This document shows positions 37,578 through 51,212 of a stretch of DNA of 64,000 nucleotides, in pieces; positions within the stretch are counted from its first letter, which is position 1, and the number at the start of each line of letters is the position of its first letter. Both the position numbers and the translations under genes were made by a program. Below the pieces are notes generated by a model. It did not search any database. It was not told where the DNA came from and was given only the letters and a program-made list of their open reading frames with translations. Source of the stretch: Nematostella vectensis (lineage: Eukaryota; Cnidaria; Anthozoa; Actiniaria; Edwardsiidae); the NCBI RefSeq assembly GCF_932526225.1, contig NC_064048.1, positions 12,097,665 through 12,161,664 of the forward strand, written 5' to 3'.

Positions 37578-39280
37578 GGGCAGGAAAATTTTCCGCGACA
37601 CCGTGCTTTCATGGTCCCCCATGATTCCTTGTTGGGTGAAGCCCCTCTAGATGTTGACATGTCAACTTCGCAGTCACATGAAAGAAATGTCTAATAGTGT
37701 TTTGCAGTCAAGTTGGTTTACGATAATTGGTTACAATAGTTGGTTACAATAATTTTGAAAAATTGTTATCATAGCTATGGTCAAATACTGTACATAGAAC
37801 TGCAAATAAAAAGACTAAAAAAAATAATAATAAAAATAAAGCAAAACTAAAAGTAAAGCAAAAAACGACAGAGACATTCTGTACACAATAAAAGACAATG
37901 CGCCCGCGTGCGTTACGATGCCACGCCGACATAGCGAGCCCCCAAGGGACCCAAAACGCCCACATAGACCTGTATTTTTTTTCATCCTATATCTCAGCGA
38001 GCTGTGCGTGGCGTAACCGTATTACAGGCCTGGGATCCTGGTTATTGTCCTCCCCATTAATGCGCGGGTTGGAATACCTTGCAAGAGTGTTGTACAGCAT
38101 ATTCGCCGGAAATATCGGTGCTTGGGGCCTTCGGGTTCTTTACAGCCTTCCGTAAAAGCCTTGTGCTGCCATACCGATTGGGTAATCCGTATGTATGGTT
38201 TCCGTTTTGTTCTTTAGGCCGGGTTCGATCCCAGGCCAATGGCCTTTTTTTTTCTCTATGGTTTTTTTTTTTTTTTTTTTTTTTTACACAGTTCAAGATA
38301 ACGTTTTTTAGTATTTTTTTATAATACTCATCAAAAAAGTGGTGTGACATAGGTTCGTCTACCTGATCCAGGATACTAAAGATACAGGCTTGATATGCAT
38401 TATATACAGCTAGCAAAATGAGCTTGCTAGCTTTACTGATTATTTGTATTCGATATTTTCCTTGTAAGAGAACAAAAATAAAAAGCAAAGAGTCGAGGAA
38501 GTAAACAAGTTATGTGATCTTTAATGTTTTATTAGGAGGGGTACATTTTGTACAAAGAAGCATACATAGAATATGCTTAAAAGTGCAGTGTGATGAAGAG
38601 CTTTGCAATAGCTCTCCGGCCAGGACACAATGAATTTCGGTCAAATTCTAATGTTGACCTAAGAGCCTTTGGTCCATGTGGAAGACTTAAATTCAAAGGA
38701 AATGCCCACAAACTGTCAATAAACATTCAGTAAAATATCGAATATTATTTTAACAAAGCATTGACAACTATTAAAGTTCAACTGTGTGTAGACAATTGAA
38801 AGCCTACAAGAAACACTGACTCCAGACATGCGCAGTGCCATGACGCTGCCCCTTTAATGAGTGGAGAGGGGAGGGATACAAGTTTATTAAAAGTCTATTT
38901 GTGAGACCAACAAACTGGTTGAAAGAACAAGCGTGTTAATAGTAAAACAATTATTTGATTACAAAACTACTGTAGATTCCTTTGCACCAAGATAATAACA
39001 CACATTATTTTGTTTGTTATTTAGGAGGAACGATACGAGCTCTACGAGACAAATGAGAAGTATTTATTACTCATCTAAATTATACACGTAAATAATAATA
39101 TTCAAAAGAACTACTGTAACTAAGTAAGTAACACTCACATGTTTTTAAAATTTTAAATAAATATACAGTTTCATTCAGATACATCTTGTGGTCACTGTGC
39201 CATCTACAGGGCCATACCCAAAGCACCTGTGCACCCCATCCAACTAAGGGCATCGGCTGCACAGATGTTCCTGATAAATG
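37578..39280 (+). repeat. Repeat unit 23
   Basis: 1,703 bases, T24, B-box at 38222. Private T at 38463 and G at 38639. A at 39161 is shared with copy 24. Confidence 0.96.
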
Positions 39281-39964
39281 GGGCAGGAAAATTTTCCGCG
39301 ACACCGTGCTTTCATGGTGCCCCATGATTCCTTGTTGGGTGAAGCCCCTCTAGATGTTGACATGTCAACTTCGCAGTCACATGAAAGAAATGTCTAATAG
39401 TGTTTTGCAGTCAAGTTGGTTTACGATAATTGGTTACAATAGTTGGTTACAATAATTTTGAAAAATTGTTATCATAGCTATGGTCAAATACTGTACATAG
39501 AACTGCAAATAAAAAGACTAAAAAAAATAATAATAAAAATAAAGCAAAACTAAAAGTAAAGCAAAAAACGACAGAGACATTCTGTACACAATAAAAGACA
39601 ATGCGCCCGCGTGCGTTACGATGCCACGCCGACATAGCGAGCCCCCAAGGGACCCAAAACGCCCACATAGACCTGTATTTTTTTTCATCCTATATCTCAG
39701 CGAGCTGTGCGTGGCGTAACCGTATTACAGGCCTGGGATCCTGGTTATTGTCCTCCCCATTAATGCGCGGGTTGGAATACCTTGCAAGAGTGTTGTACAG
39801 CATATTCGCCGGAAATATCGGTGCTTGGGGCCTTCGGGTTCTTTACAGCCTTCCGTAAAAGCCTTGTGCTGCCATACCGATTGGGTAATCCGTATGTATG
39901 GTTTCCGTTTTGTTCTTTAGGCCGGGTTCGATCCCAGGCCAATGGCCTTTTTTTTTTTCTCTAT

Positions 39965-40000
<36 letters not shown>

Positions 40001-40990
40001 GTTCAAGATAACGTTTTTTAGTATTTTTTTATAATACTCATCAAAAAAGTGGTGTGACATAGGTTCGTCTACCTGATCCAGGATACTAAAGATACAGGCT
40101 TGATATGCATTATATACAGCTAGCAAAATGAGCTTGCTAGCTTTACTGATTATTTGTATTCGATATTTTCCTAGTAAGAGAACAAAAATAAAAAGCAAAG
40201 AGTCGAGGAAGTAAACAAGTTATGTGATCTTTAATGTTTTATTAGGAGGGGTACATTTTGTACAAAGAAGCATACATAGAATATGCTTAAAAGTGCAGTG
40301 TGATGAAGAGCTTTGCAATAGCTCTCCGGCCAGGACACAATGAATTTCAGTCAAATTGTAATGTTGACCTAAGAGCCTTTGGTCCATGTGGAAGACTTAA
40401 ATTCAAAGGAAATGCCCACAAACTGTCAATAAACATTCAGTAAAATATCGAATATTATTTTAACAAAGCATTGACAACTATTAAAGTTCAACTGTGTGTA
40501 GACAATTGAAAGCCTACAAGAAACACTGACTCCAGACATGCGCAGTGCCATGACGCTGCCCCTTTAATGAGTGGAGAGGGGAGGGATACAAGTTTATTAA
40601 AAGTCTATTTGTGAGACCAACAAACTGGTTGAAAGAACAAGCGTGTTAATAGTAAAACAATTATTTGATTACAAAACTACTGTAGATTCCTTTGCACCAA
40701 GATAATAACACACATTATTTTGTTTGTTATTTAGGAGGAACGATACGAGCTCTACGAGACAAATGAGAAGTATTTATTACTCATCTAAATTATACACGTA
40801 AATAATAATATTCAAAAGAACTACTGTAACTAAGTAAGTAACACTCACATGTTTTTAAAATTTTAAATAAATATACAGTTTCATTCAGATACATCTTGTG
40901 GTCACTGTGCCATCTACAGGGCCATACCCAAAGCACCTGTGCACCCCATCCAACTAAGGGCATCGGCTGCACAGATGTTCCTGATAAATG
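39281..40990 (+). repeat. Repeat unit 24
   Basis: 1,710 bases. T11 instead of T9 after the B-box hairpin, T29 tract, B-box at 39925. Private G at 39319 and 40358. A at 40871 is shared with copy 23. Confidence 0.96.
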
Positions 40991-41672
40991 GGGCAGGAAA
41001 ATTTTCCGCGACACCGTGCTTTCATGGTCCCCCATGATTCCTTGTTGGGTGAAGCCCCTCTAGATGTTGACATGTCAACTTCGCAGTCACATGAAAGAAA
41101 TGTCTAATAGTGTTTTGCAGTCAAGTTGGTTTACGATAATTGGTTACAATAGTTGGTTACAATAATTTTGAAAAATTGTTATCATAGCTATGGTCAAATA
41201 CTGTACATAGAACTGCAAATAAAAAGACTAAAAAAAATAATAATAAAAATAAAGCAAAACTAAAAGTAAAGCAAAAAACGACAGAGACATTCTGTACACA
41301 ATAAAAGACAATGCGCCCGCGTGCGTTACGATGCCACGCCGACATAGCGAGCCCCCAAGGGACCCAAAACGCCCACATAGACCTGTATTTTTTTTCATCC
41401 TATATCTCAGCGAGCTGTGCGTGGCGTAACCGTATTACAGGCCTGGGATCCTGGTTATTGTCCTCCCCATTAATGCGCGGGTTGGAATACCTTGCAAGAG
41501 TGTTGTACAGCATATTCGCCGGAAATATCGGTGCTTGGGGCCTTCGGGTTCTTTACAGCCTTCCGTAAAAGCCTTGTGCTGCCATACCGATTGGGTAATC
41601 CGTATGTATGGTTTCCGTTTTGTTCTTTAGGCCGGGTTCGATCCCAGGCCAATGGCCTTTTTTTTTCTCTAT

Positions 41673-41708
<36 letters not shown>

Positions 41709-42698
41709 GTTCAAGATAACGTTTTTTAGTATTTTTTTATAATACTCATCAAAAAAGTGGTGTGACATAGGTTCGTCTACCTGATCCAGGATGCTAAAGA
41801 TACAGGCTTGATATGCATTATATACAGCTAGCAAAATGAGCTTGCTAGCTTTACTGATTATTTGTATTCGATATTTTCCTAGTAAGAGAACAAAAATAAA
41901 AAGCAAAGAGTCGAGGAAGTAAACAAGTTATGTGATCTTTAATGTTTTATTAGGAGGGGTACATTTTGTACAAAGAAGCATACATAGAATATGCTTAAAA
42001 GTGCAGTGTGATGAAGAGCTTTGCAATAGCTCTCCGGCCAGGACACAATGAATTTCAGTCAAATTCTAATGTTGACCTAAGAGCCTTTGGTCCATGTGGA
42101 AGACTTAAATTCAAAGGAAATGCCCACAAACTGTCAATAAACATTCAGTAAAATATCGAATATTATTTTAACAAAGCATTGACAACTATTAAAGTTCAAC
42201 TGTGTGTAGACAATTGAAAGCCTACAAGAAACACTGACTCCAGACATGCGCAGTGCCATGACGCTGCCCCTTTAATAAGTGTAGAGGGGAGGGATACAAG
42301 TTTATTAAAAGTCTATTTGTGAGACCAACAAACTGGTTGAAAGAACAAGCGTGTTAATAGTAAAACAATTATTTGATTACAAAACTACTGTAGATTCCTT
42401 TGCACCAAGATAATAACACACATTATTTTGTTTGTTATTTAGGAGGAACGATACGAGCTCTACGAGACAAATGAGAAGTATTTATTACTCATCTAAATTA
42501 TACACGTAAATAATAATATTCAAAAGAACTACTGTAACTAAGTAAGTAACACTCACATGTTTTTAAAATTTTAAATAAGTATACAGTTTCATTCAGATAC
42601 ATCTTGTGGTCACTGTGCCATCTACAGGGCCATACCCAAAGCACCTGTGCACCCCATCCAACTAAGGGCATCGGCTGCACAGATGTTCCTGATAAATG
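40991..42698 (+). repeat. Repeat unit 25
   Basis: 1,708 bases, T29, B-box at 41635. Private G at 41793, A at 42277 and T at 42282. Confidence 0.96.
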
Positions 42699-43381
42699 GG
42701 GCAGGAAAATTTTCCGCGACACCGTGCTTTCATGGTCCCCCATGATTCCTTGTTGGGTGAAGCCCCTCTAGATGTTGACATGTCAACTTCGCAGTCACAT
42801 GAAAGAAATGTCTAATAGTGTTTTGCAGTCAAGTTGGTTTACGATAATTGGTTACAATAGTTGGTTACAATAATTTTGAAAAATTGTTATCATAGCTATG
42901 GTCAAATACTGTACATAGAACTGCAAATAAAAAGACTAAAAAAAATAATAATAAAAATAAAGCAAAACTAAAAGTAAAGCAAAAAACGACAGAGACATTC
43001 TGTACACAATAAAAGACAATGCGCCCGCGTGCGTTACGATGCCACGCCGACATAGCGAGCCCCCAAGGGACCCAAAACGCCCACATAGACCTGTATTTTT
43101 TTTCATCCTATATCTCAGCGAGCTGTGCGTGGCGTAACCGTATTACAGGCCTGGGATCCTGGTTATTGTCCTCCCCATTAATGCGCGGGTTGGAATACCT
43201 TGCAAGAGTGTTGTACAGCATATTCGCCGGAAATATCGGTGCTTGGGGCCTTCGGGTTCTTTACAGCCTTCCGTAAAAGCCTTGTGCTGCCATACCGATT
43301 GGGTAATCCGTATGTATGGTTTCCGTTTTGTTCTTTAGGCCGGGTTCGATCCCAGGCCAATGGCCTTTTTTTTCTCTATGG

Positions 43382-43412
<31 letters not shown>

Positions 43413-44402
43413 GTTCAAGATAACGTTTTTTAGTATTTTTTTATAATACTCATCAAAAAAGTGGTGTGACATAGGTTCGTCTACCTGATCCAGGATACTA
43501 AAGATACAGGCTTGATATGCATTATATACAGCTAGCAAAATAAGCTTGCTAGCTTTACTGATTATTTGTATTCGATATTTTCCTAGTAAGAGAACAAAAA
43601 TAAAAAGCAAAGAGTCGAGGAAGTAAACAAGTTATGTGATCTTTAATGTTTTATTAGGAGGGGTACATTTTGTACAAAGAAGCATACATAGAATATGCTT
43701 AAAAGTGCAGTGTGATGAAGAGCTTTGCAATAGCTCTCCGGCCAGGACACAATGAATTTCAGTCAAATTCTAATGTTGACCTAAGAGCCTTTGGTCCATG
43801 TGGAAGACTTAAATTCAAAGGAAATGCCCACAAACTGTCAATAAACATTCAGTAAAATATCGAATATTATTTTAACAAAGCATTGACAACTATTAAAGTT
43901 CAACTGTGTGTAGACAATTGAAAGCCTACAAGAAACACTGACTCCAGACATGCGCAGTGCCATGACGCTGCCCCTTTAATGAGTGGAGAGGGGAGGGATA
44001 CAAGTTTATTAAAAGTCTATTTGTGAGACCAACAAACTGGTTGAAAGAACAAGCGTGTTAATAGTAAAACAATTATTTGATTACAAAACTACTGTAGATT
44101 CCTTTGCACCAAGATAATAACACACATTATTTTGTTTGTTATTTAGGAGGAACGATACGAGCTCTACGAGACAAATGAGAAGTATTTATTACTCATCTAA
44201 ATTATACACGTAAATAATAATATTCAAAAGAACTACTGTAACTAAGTAAGTAACACTCACATGTTTTTAAAATTTTAAATAAGTATACAGTTTCATTCAG
44301 ATACATCTTGTGGTCACTGTGCCATCTACAGGGCCATACCCAAAGCACCTGTGCACCCCATCCAACTAAGGGCATCGGCTGCACAGATGTTCCTGATAAA
44401 TG
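42699..44402 (+). repeat. Repeat unit 26
   Basis: 1,704 bases, T8 then T26, B-box at 43343. Private A at 43542 in the loop of the GCTAGC hairpin. Confidence 0.96.
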
Positions 44403-46110
44403 GGGCAGGAAAATTTTCCGCGACACCGTGCTTTCATGGTCCCCCATGATTCCTTGTTGGGTGAAGCCCCTCTAGATGTTGACATGTCAACTTCGCAGTC
44501 ACATGAAAGAAATGTCTAATAGTGTTTTGCAGTCAAGTTGGTTTACGATAATTGGTTACAATAGTTGGTTACAATAATTTTGAAAAATTGTTATCATAGC
44601 TATGGTCAAATACTGTACATAGAACTGCAAATAAAAAGACTAAAAAAAATAATAATAAAAATAAAGCAAAACTAAAAGTAAAGCAAAAAACGACAGAGAC
44701 ATTCTGTACACAATAAAAGACAATGCGCCCGCGTGCGTTACGATGCCACGCCGACATAGCGAGCCCCCAAGGGACCCAAAACGCCCACATAGACCTGTAT
44801 TTTTTTTCATCCTATATCTCAGCGAGCTGTGCGTGGCGTAACCGTATTACAGGCCTGGGATCCTGGTTATTGTCCTCCCCATTAATGCGCGGGTTGGAAT
44901 ACCTTGCAAGAGTGTTGTACAGCATATTCGCCGGAAATATCGGTGCTTGGGGCCTTCGGGTTCTTTACAGCCTTCCGTAAAAGCCTTGTGCTGCCATACC
45001 GATTGGGTAATCCGTATGTATGGTTTCCGTTTTGTTCTTTAGGCCGGGTTCGATCCCAGGCCAATGGCCTTTTTTTTCTCTATGGTTTTTTATTTTTATT
45101 TTTTTTTTTTTTTTTACACAGTTCAAGATAACGTTTTTTAGTATTTTTTTATAATACTCATCAAAAAAGTGGTGTGACATAGGTTCGTCTACCTGATCCA
45201 GGATACTAAAGATACAGGCTTGATATGCATTATATACAGCTAGCAAAATGAGCTTGCTAGCTTTACTGATTATTTGTATTCGATATTTTCCTAGTAAGAG
45301 AACAAAAATAAAAAGCAAAGAGTCGAGGAAGTAAACAAGTTATGTGATCTTTAATGTTTTATTAGGAGGGGTACATTTTGTACAAAGAAGCATACATAGA
45401 ATATGCTTAAAAGTGCAGTGTGATGAAGAGCTTTGCAATAGCTCTCCGGCCAGGACACAATGAATTTCAGTCAAATTCTAATGTTGACCTAAGAGCCTTT
45501 GGTCCATGTGGAAGACTTAAATTCAAATGAAATGCCCACAATTTGTCAATAAACATTCAGTAAAATATCGAATATTATTTTAACAAAGCATTGACAACTA
45601 TTAAAGTTCAACTGTGTGTAGACAATTGAAAGCCTACAAGAAACACTGACTCCAGACATGCGCAGTGCCATGACGCTGCCCCTTTAATGAGTGGAGAGGG
45701 GAGGGATACAAGTTTATTAAAAGTCTATTTGTGAGACCAACAAACTGGTTGAAAGAACAAGCGTGTTAATAGTAAAACAATTATTTGATTACAAAACTAC
45801 TGTAGATTCCTTTGCACCAAGATAATAACACACATTATTTTGTTTGTTATTTAGGAGGAACGATACGAGCTCTACGAGACAAATGAGAAGTATTTATTAC
45901 TCATCTAAATTATACACGTAAATAATAATATTCAAAAGAACTACTGTAACTAAGTAAGTAACACTCACATGTTTTTAAAATTTTAAATAAGTATACAGTT
46001 TCATTCAGATACATCTTGTGGTCACTGTGCCATCTACAGGGCCATACCCAAAGCACCTGTGCACCCCATCCAACTAAGGGCATCGGCTGCACAGATGTTC
46101 CTGATAAATG
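44403..46110 (+). repeat. Repeat unit 27
   Basis: 1,708 bases, B-box at 45047. The T tract is interrupted by A at 45092 and 45098. Private T at 45528, 45542 and 45543. Confidence 0.96.
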
Positions 46111-47815
46111 GGGCAGGAAAATTTTCCGCGACACCGTGCTTTCATGGTCCCCCATGATTCCTTGTTGGGTGAAGCCCCTCTAGATGTTGACATGTCAACT
46201 TCGCAGTCACATGAAAGAAATGTCTAATAGTGTTTTGCAGTCAAGTTGGTTTACGATAATTGGTTACAATAGTTGGTTACAATAATTTTGAAAAATTGTT
46301 ATCATAGCTATGGTCGAATACTGTACATAGAACTGCAAATAAAAAGACTAAAAAAATAATAATAAAAATAAAGCAAAACTAAAAGTAAAGCAAAAAACGA
46401 CAGAGACATTCTGTACACAATAAAAGACAATGCGCCCGCGTGCGTTACGATGCCACGCCGACATAGCGAGCCCCCAAGGGACCCAAAACGCCCACATAGA
46501 CCTGTATTTTTTTTCATCCTATATCTCAGCGAGCTGTGCGTGGCGTAACCGTATTACAGGCCTGGGATCCTGGTTATTGTCCTCCCCATTAATGCGCGGG
46601 TTGGAATACCTTGCAAGAGTGTTGTACAGCATATTCGCCGGAAATATCGGTGCTTGGGGCCTTCGGGTTCTTTACAGCCTTCCGTAAAAGCCTTGTGCTG
46701 CCATACCGATTGGGTAATCCGTATGTATGGTTTCCGTTTTGTTCTTTAGGCCGGGTTCGATCCCAGGCCAATGGCCTTTTTTTTTTCTCTATGGTTTATT
46801 TTTATTTTTTTTTTTTTTTTACACAGTTCAAGATAACGTTTTTTAGTATTTTTTTATAATACTCATCAAAAAAGTGGTGTGACATAGGTTCGTCTACCTG
46901 ATCCAGGATACTAAAGATACAGGCTTGATATGCATTATATACAGCTAGCAAAATGAGCTTGCTAGCTTTACTGATTATTTGTATTCGATATTTTCCTAGT
47001 AAGAGAACAAAAATAAAAAGCAAAGAGTCGAGGAAGTAAACAAGTTATGTGATCTTTAATGTTTTATTAGGAGGGGTACATTTTGTACAAAGAAGCATAC
47101 ATAGAATATGCTTAAAAGTGCAGTGTGATGAAGAGCTTTGCAATAGCGTTCCGGCCAGGACACAATGAATTTCAGTCAAATTCTAATGTTGACCTAAGAG
47201 CCTTTGGTCCATGTGGAAGACTTAAATTCAAAGGAAATGCCCACAAACTGTCAATAAACATTCAGTAAAATATCGAATATTATTTTAACAAAGCATTGAC
47301 AACTATTAAAGTTCAACTGTGTGTAGACGATTGAAAGCCTACAAGAAACACTGACTCCAGACATGCGCAGTGCCATGACGCTGCCCCTTTAATGAGTGGA
47401 GAGGGGAGGGATACAAGTTTATTAAAAGTCTATTTGTGAGACCAACAAACTGGTTGAAAGAACAAGCGTGTTAATAGTAAAACAATTATTTGATTACAAA
47501 ACTACTGTAGATTCCTTTGCACCAAGATAATAACACACATTATTTTGTTTGTTATTTAGGAGGAACGATACGAGCTCTACGAGACAAATGAGAAGTATTT
47601 ATTACTCATCTAAATTATACACGTAAATAATAATATTCAAAAGAACTACTGTAACTAAGTAAGTAACACTCACATGTTTTTAAAATTTTAAATAAGTATA
47701 CAGTTTCATTCAGATACATCTTGTGGTCACTGTGCCATCTACAGGGCCATACCCAAAGCACCTGTGCACCCCATCCAACTAAGGGCATCGGCTGCACAGA
47801 TGTTCCTGATAAATG
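46111..47815 (+). repeat. Repeat unit 28
   Basis: 1,705 bases, A run of 7, B-box at 46754. The T tract has A at 46798 and 46804, the same five-T spacing as copy 27. Private G at 46316, changes at 47148-47149 breaking the AGAGCT hairpin, and G at 47329. Confidence 0.96.
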
Positions 47816-48497
47816 GGGCAGGAAAATTTTCCGCGACACCGTGCTTTCATGGTCCCCCTTGATTCCTTGTTGGGTGAAGCCCCTCTAAATGTTGACATGT
47901 CAACTTCGCAGTCACATGAAAGAAATGTCTAATAGTGTTTTGCAGTCAAGTTGGTTTACGATAATTGGTTACAATAGTTGGTTACAATAATTTTGAAAAA
48001 TTGTTATCATAGCTATGGTCAAATACTGTACATAGAACTTCAAATAAAAAGACTAAAAAAAATAAAAATAAAAATAAAGCAAAACTAAAAGTAAAGCAAA
48101 AAACGACAGAGACATTCTGTACACAATAAAAGACAATGCGCCCGCGTGCGTTACGATGCCACGCCGACATAGCGAGCCCCCAAGGGACCCAAAACGCCCA
48201 CATAGACCTGTATTTTTTTTCATCCTATATCTCAGCGAGCTGTGCGTGGCGTAACCGTATTACAGGCCTGGGATCCTGGTTATTGTCCTCCCCATTAATG
48301 CGCGGGTTGGAATACCTTGCAAGAGTGTTGTACAGCATATTCGCCGGAAATATCGGTGCTTGGGGCCTTCGGGTTCTTTACAGCCTTCCGTAAAAGCCTT
48401 GTGCTGCCATACCGATTGGGTAATCCGTATGTATGGTTTCCGTTTTGTTCTTTAGGCCGGTTCGATCCCAGGCCAATGGCCTTTTTTTTCTCTATGG

Positions 48498-48528
<31 letters not shown>

Positions 48529-49518
48529 GTTCAAGATAACGTTTTTTAGTATTTTTTTATAATACTCATCAAAAAAGTGGTGTGACATAGGTTCGTCTAC
48601 CTGATCCAGGATACTAAAGATACAGGCTTGATATGCATTATATACAGCTAGCAAAATGAGCTTGCTAGCTTTACTGATTATTTGTATTCGATATTTTCCT
48701 AGTAAGAGAACAAAAATAAAAAGCAAAGAGTCGAGGAAGTAAACAAGTTATGTGATCTTTAATGTTTTATTAGGAGGGGTACATTTTGTACAAAGAAGCA
48801 TACATAGAATATGCTTAAAAGTGCAGTGTGATGAAGAGCTTTGCAATAGCTCTCCGGCAAGGACACAATGAATTTCAGTCAAATTCTAATGTTGACCTAA
48901 GAGCCTTTGGTCCATGTGGAAGACTTAAATTCAAAGGAAATGCCCACAAACTGTCAATAAACATTCAGTAAAATATCGAATATTATTTTAACAAAGCATT
49001 GACAACTGTTAAAGTTCAACTGTGTGTAGACAATTGAAAGCCTACAAGAAACACTGACTCCAGACATGCGCAGTGCCATGACGCTGCCCCTTTAATGAGT
49101 GGAGAGGGGAGGGATACAAGTTTATTAAAAGTCTATTTGTGAGACCAACAAACTGGTTGAAAGAACAAGCGTGTTAATAGTAAAACAATTATTTGATTAC
49201 AAAACTACTGTAGATTCCTTTGCACCAAGATAATAACACACATTATTTTGTTTGTTATTTAGGAGGAACGATACGAGCTCTACGAGACAAATGAGAAGTA
49301 TTTATTACTCATCTAAATTATACACGTAAATAATAATATTCAAAAGAACTACTGTAACTAAGTAAGTAACACTCACATGTTTTTAAAATTTTAAATAAGT
49401 ATACAGTTTCATTCAGATACATCTTGTGGTCACTGTGCCATCTACAGGGCCATACCCAAAGCACCTGTGCACCCCATCCAACTAAGGGCATCGGCTGCAC
49501 AGATGTTCCTGATAAATG
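47816..49518 (+). repeat. Repeat unit 29
   Basis: 1,703 bases, T8 then T26. One G is missing from the GGG arm before the B-box (B-box at 48459 intact). A at 47888 and A at 48859 are shared with copy 31. Private T at 47859, T at 48040 and G at 49008. Confidence 0.96.
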
Positions 49519-50190
49519 GGGCAGGAAAATTTTCCGCGACACCGTGCTTTCATGGTCCCCCATGATTCCTTGTTGGGTGAAGCCCCTCTAGATGTTGACA
49601 TGTCAACTTCGCAGTCACATGAAAGAAATGTCTAATAGTGTTTTGCAGTCAAGTTGGTTTACGATAATTGGTTACAATAATTTTGAAAAATTGTTATCAT
49701 AGCTATGGTCAAATACTGTACATAGAACTGCAAATAAAAAGACTAAAAAAAATAATAATAAAAATAAAGCAAAACTAAAAGTAAAGCAAAAAACGACAGA
49801 GACATTCTGTACACAATAAAAGACAATGCGCCCGCGTGCGTTACGATGCCACGCCGACATAGCGAGCCCCCAAGGGACCCAAAACGCCCACATAGACCTG
49901 TATTTTTTTTTCATCCTATATCTCAGCGAGCTGTGCGTGGCGTAACCGTATTACAGGCCTGGGATCCTGGTTATTGTCCTCCCCATTAATGCGCGGGTTG
50001 GAATACCTTGCAAGAGTGTTGTACAGCATATTCGCCGGAAATATCGGTGCTTGGGGCCTTCGGGTTCTTTACAGCCTTCCGTAAAAGCCTTGTGCTGCCA
50101 TACCGATTGGGTAATCCGTATGTATGGTTTCCGTTTTGTTCTTTAGGCCGGGTTCGATCCCAGGCCAATGGCCTTTTTTTTTCTCTATGG

Positions 50191-50222
<32 letters not shown>

Positions 50223-51212
50223 GTTCAAGATAACGTTTTTTAGTATTTTTTTATAATACTCATCAAAAAAGTGGTGTGACATAGGTTCGTCTACCTGATC
50301 CAGGATACTAAAGATACAGGCTTGATATGCATTATATACAGCTAGCAAAATGAGCTTGCTAGCTTTACTGATTATTTGTATTCGATATTTTCCTAGTAAG
50401 AGAACAAAAATGAAAAGCAAAGAGTCGAGGAAGTAAACAAGTTATGTGATCTTTAATGTTTTATTAGAAGGGGTACATTTTGTACAAAGAAGCATACATA
50501 GAATATGCTTAAAAGTGCAGTGTGATGAAGAGCTTTGCAATAGCTCTCCGGCCAGGACACAATGAATTTCAGTCAAATTCTAATGTTGACCTAAGAGCCT
50601 TTGGTCCATGTGGAAGACTTGAATTCAAAGGAAATGCCCACAAACTGTCAATAAACATTCAGTAAAATATCGAATATTATTTTAACAAAGCATTGACAAC
50701 TATTAAAGTTCAACTGTGTGTAGACAATTGAAAGCCTACAAGAAACACTGACTCCAGACATGCGCAGTGCCATGACGCTGCCCCTTTAATGAGTGGAGAG
50801 GGGAGGGATACAAGTTTATTAAAAGTCTATTTGTGAGACCAACAAACTGGTTGAAAGAACAAGCGTGTTAATAGTAAAACAATTATTTGATTACAAAACT
50901 ACTGTAGATTCCTTTGCACCAAGATAATAACACACATTATTTTGTTTGTTATTTAGGAGGAACGATACGAGCTCTACGAGACAAATGAGAAGTATTTATT
51001 ACTCATCTAAATTATACACGTAAATAATAATATTCAAAAGAACTACTGTAACTAAGTAAGTAACACTCACATGTTTTTAAAATTTTAAATAAGTATACAG
51101 TTTCATTCAGATACATCTTGTGGTCACTGTGCCATCTACAGGGCCATACCCAAAGCACCTGTGCACCCCATCCAACTAAGGGCATCGGCTGCACAGATGT
51201 TCCTGATAAATG
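49519..51212 (+). repeat. Repeat unit 30
   Basis: 1,694 bases. It has lost one 13-base TTGGTTACAAT period at 49668-49678, like copy 5. T27, B-box at 50151. G at 50621 (CTTGAATTC) is shared with copy 37. Private G at 50412 and A at 50468. Confidence 0.96.
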
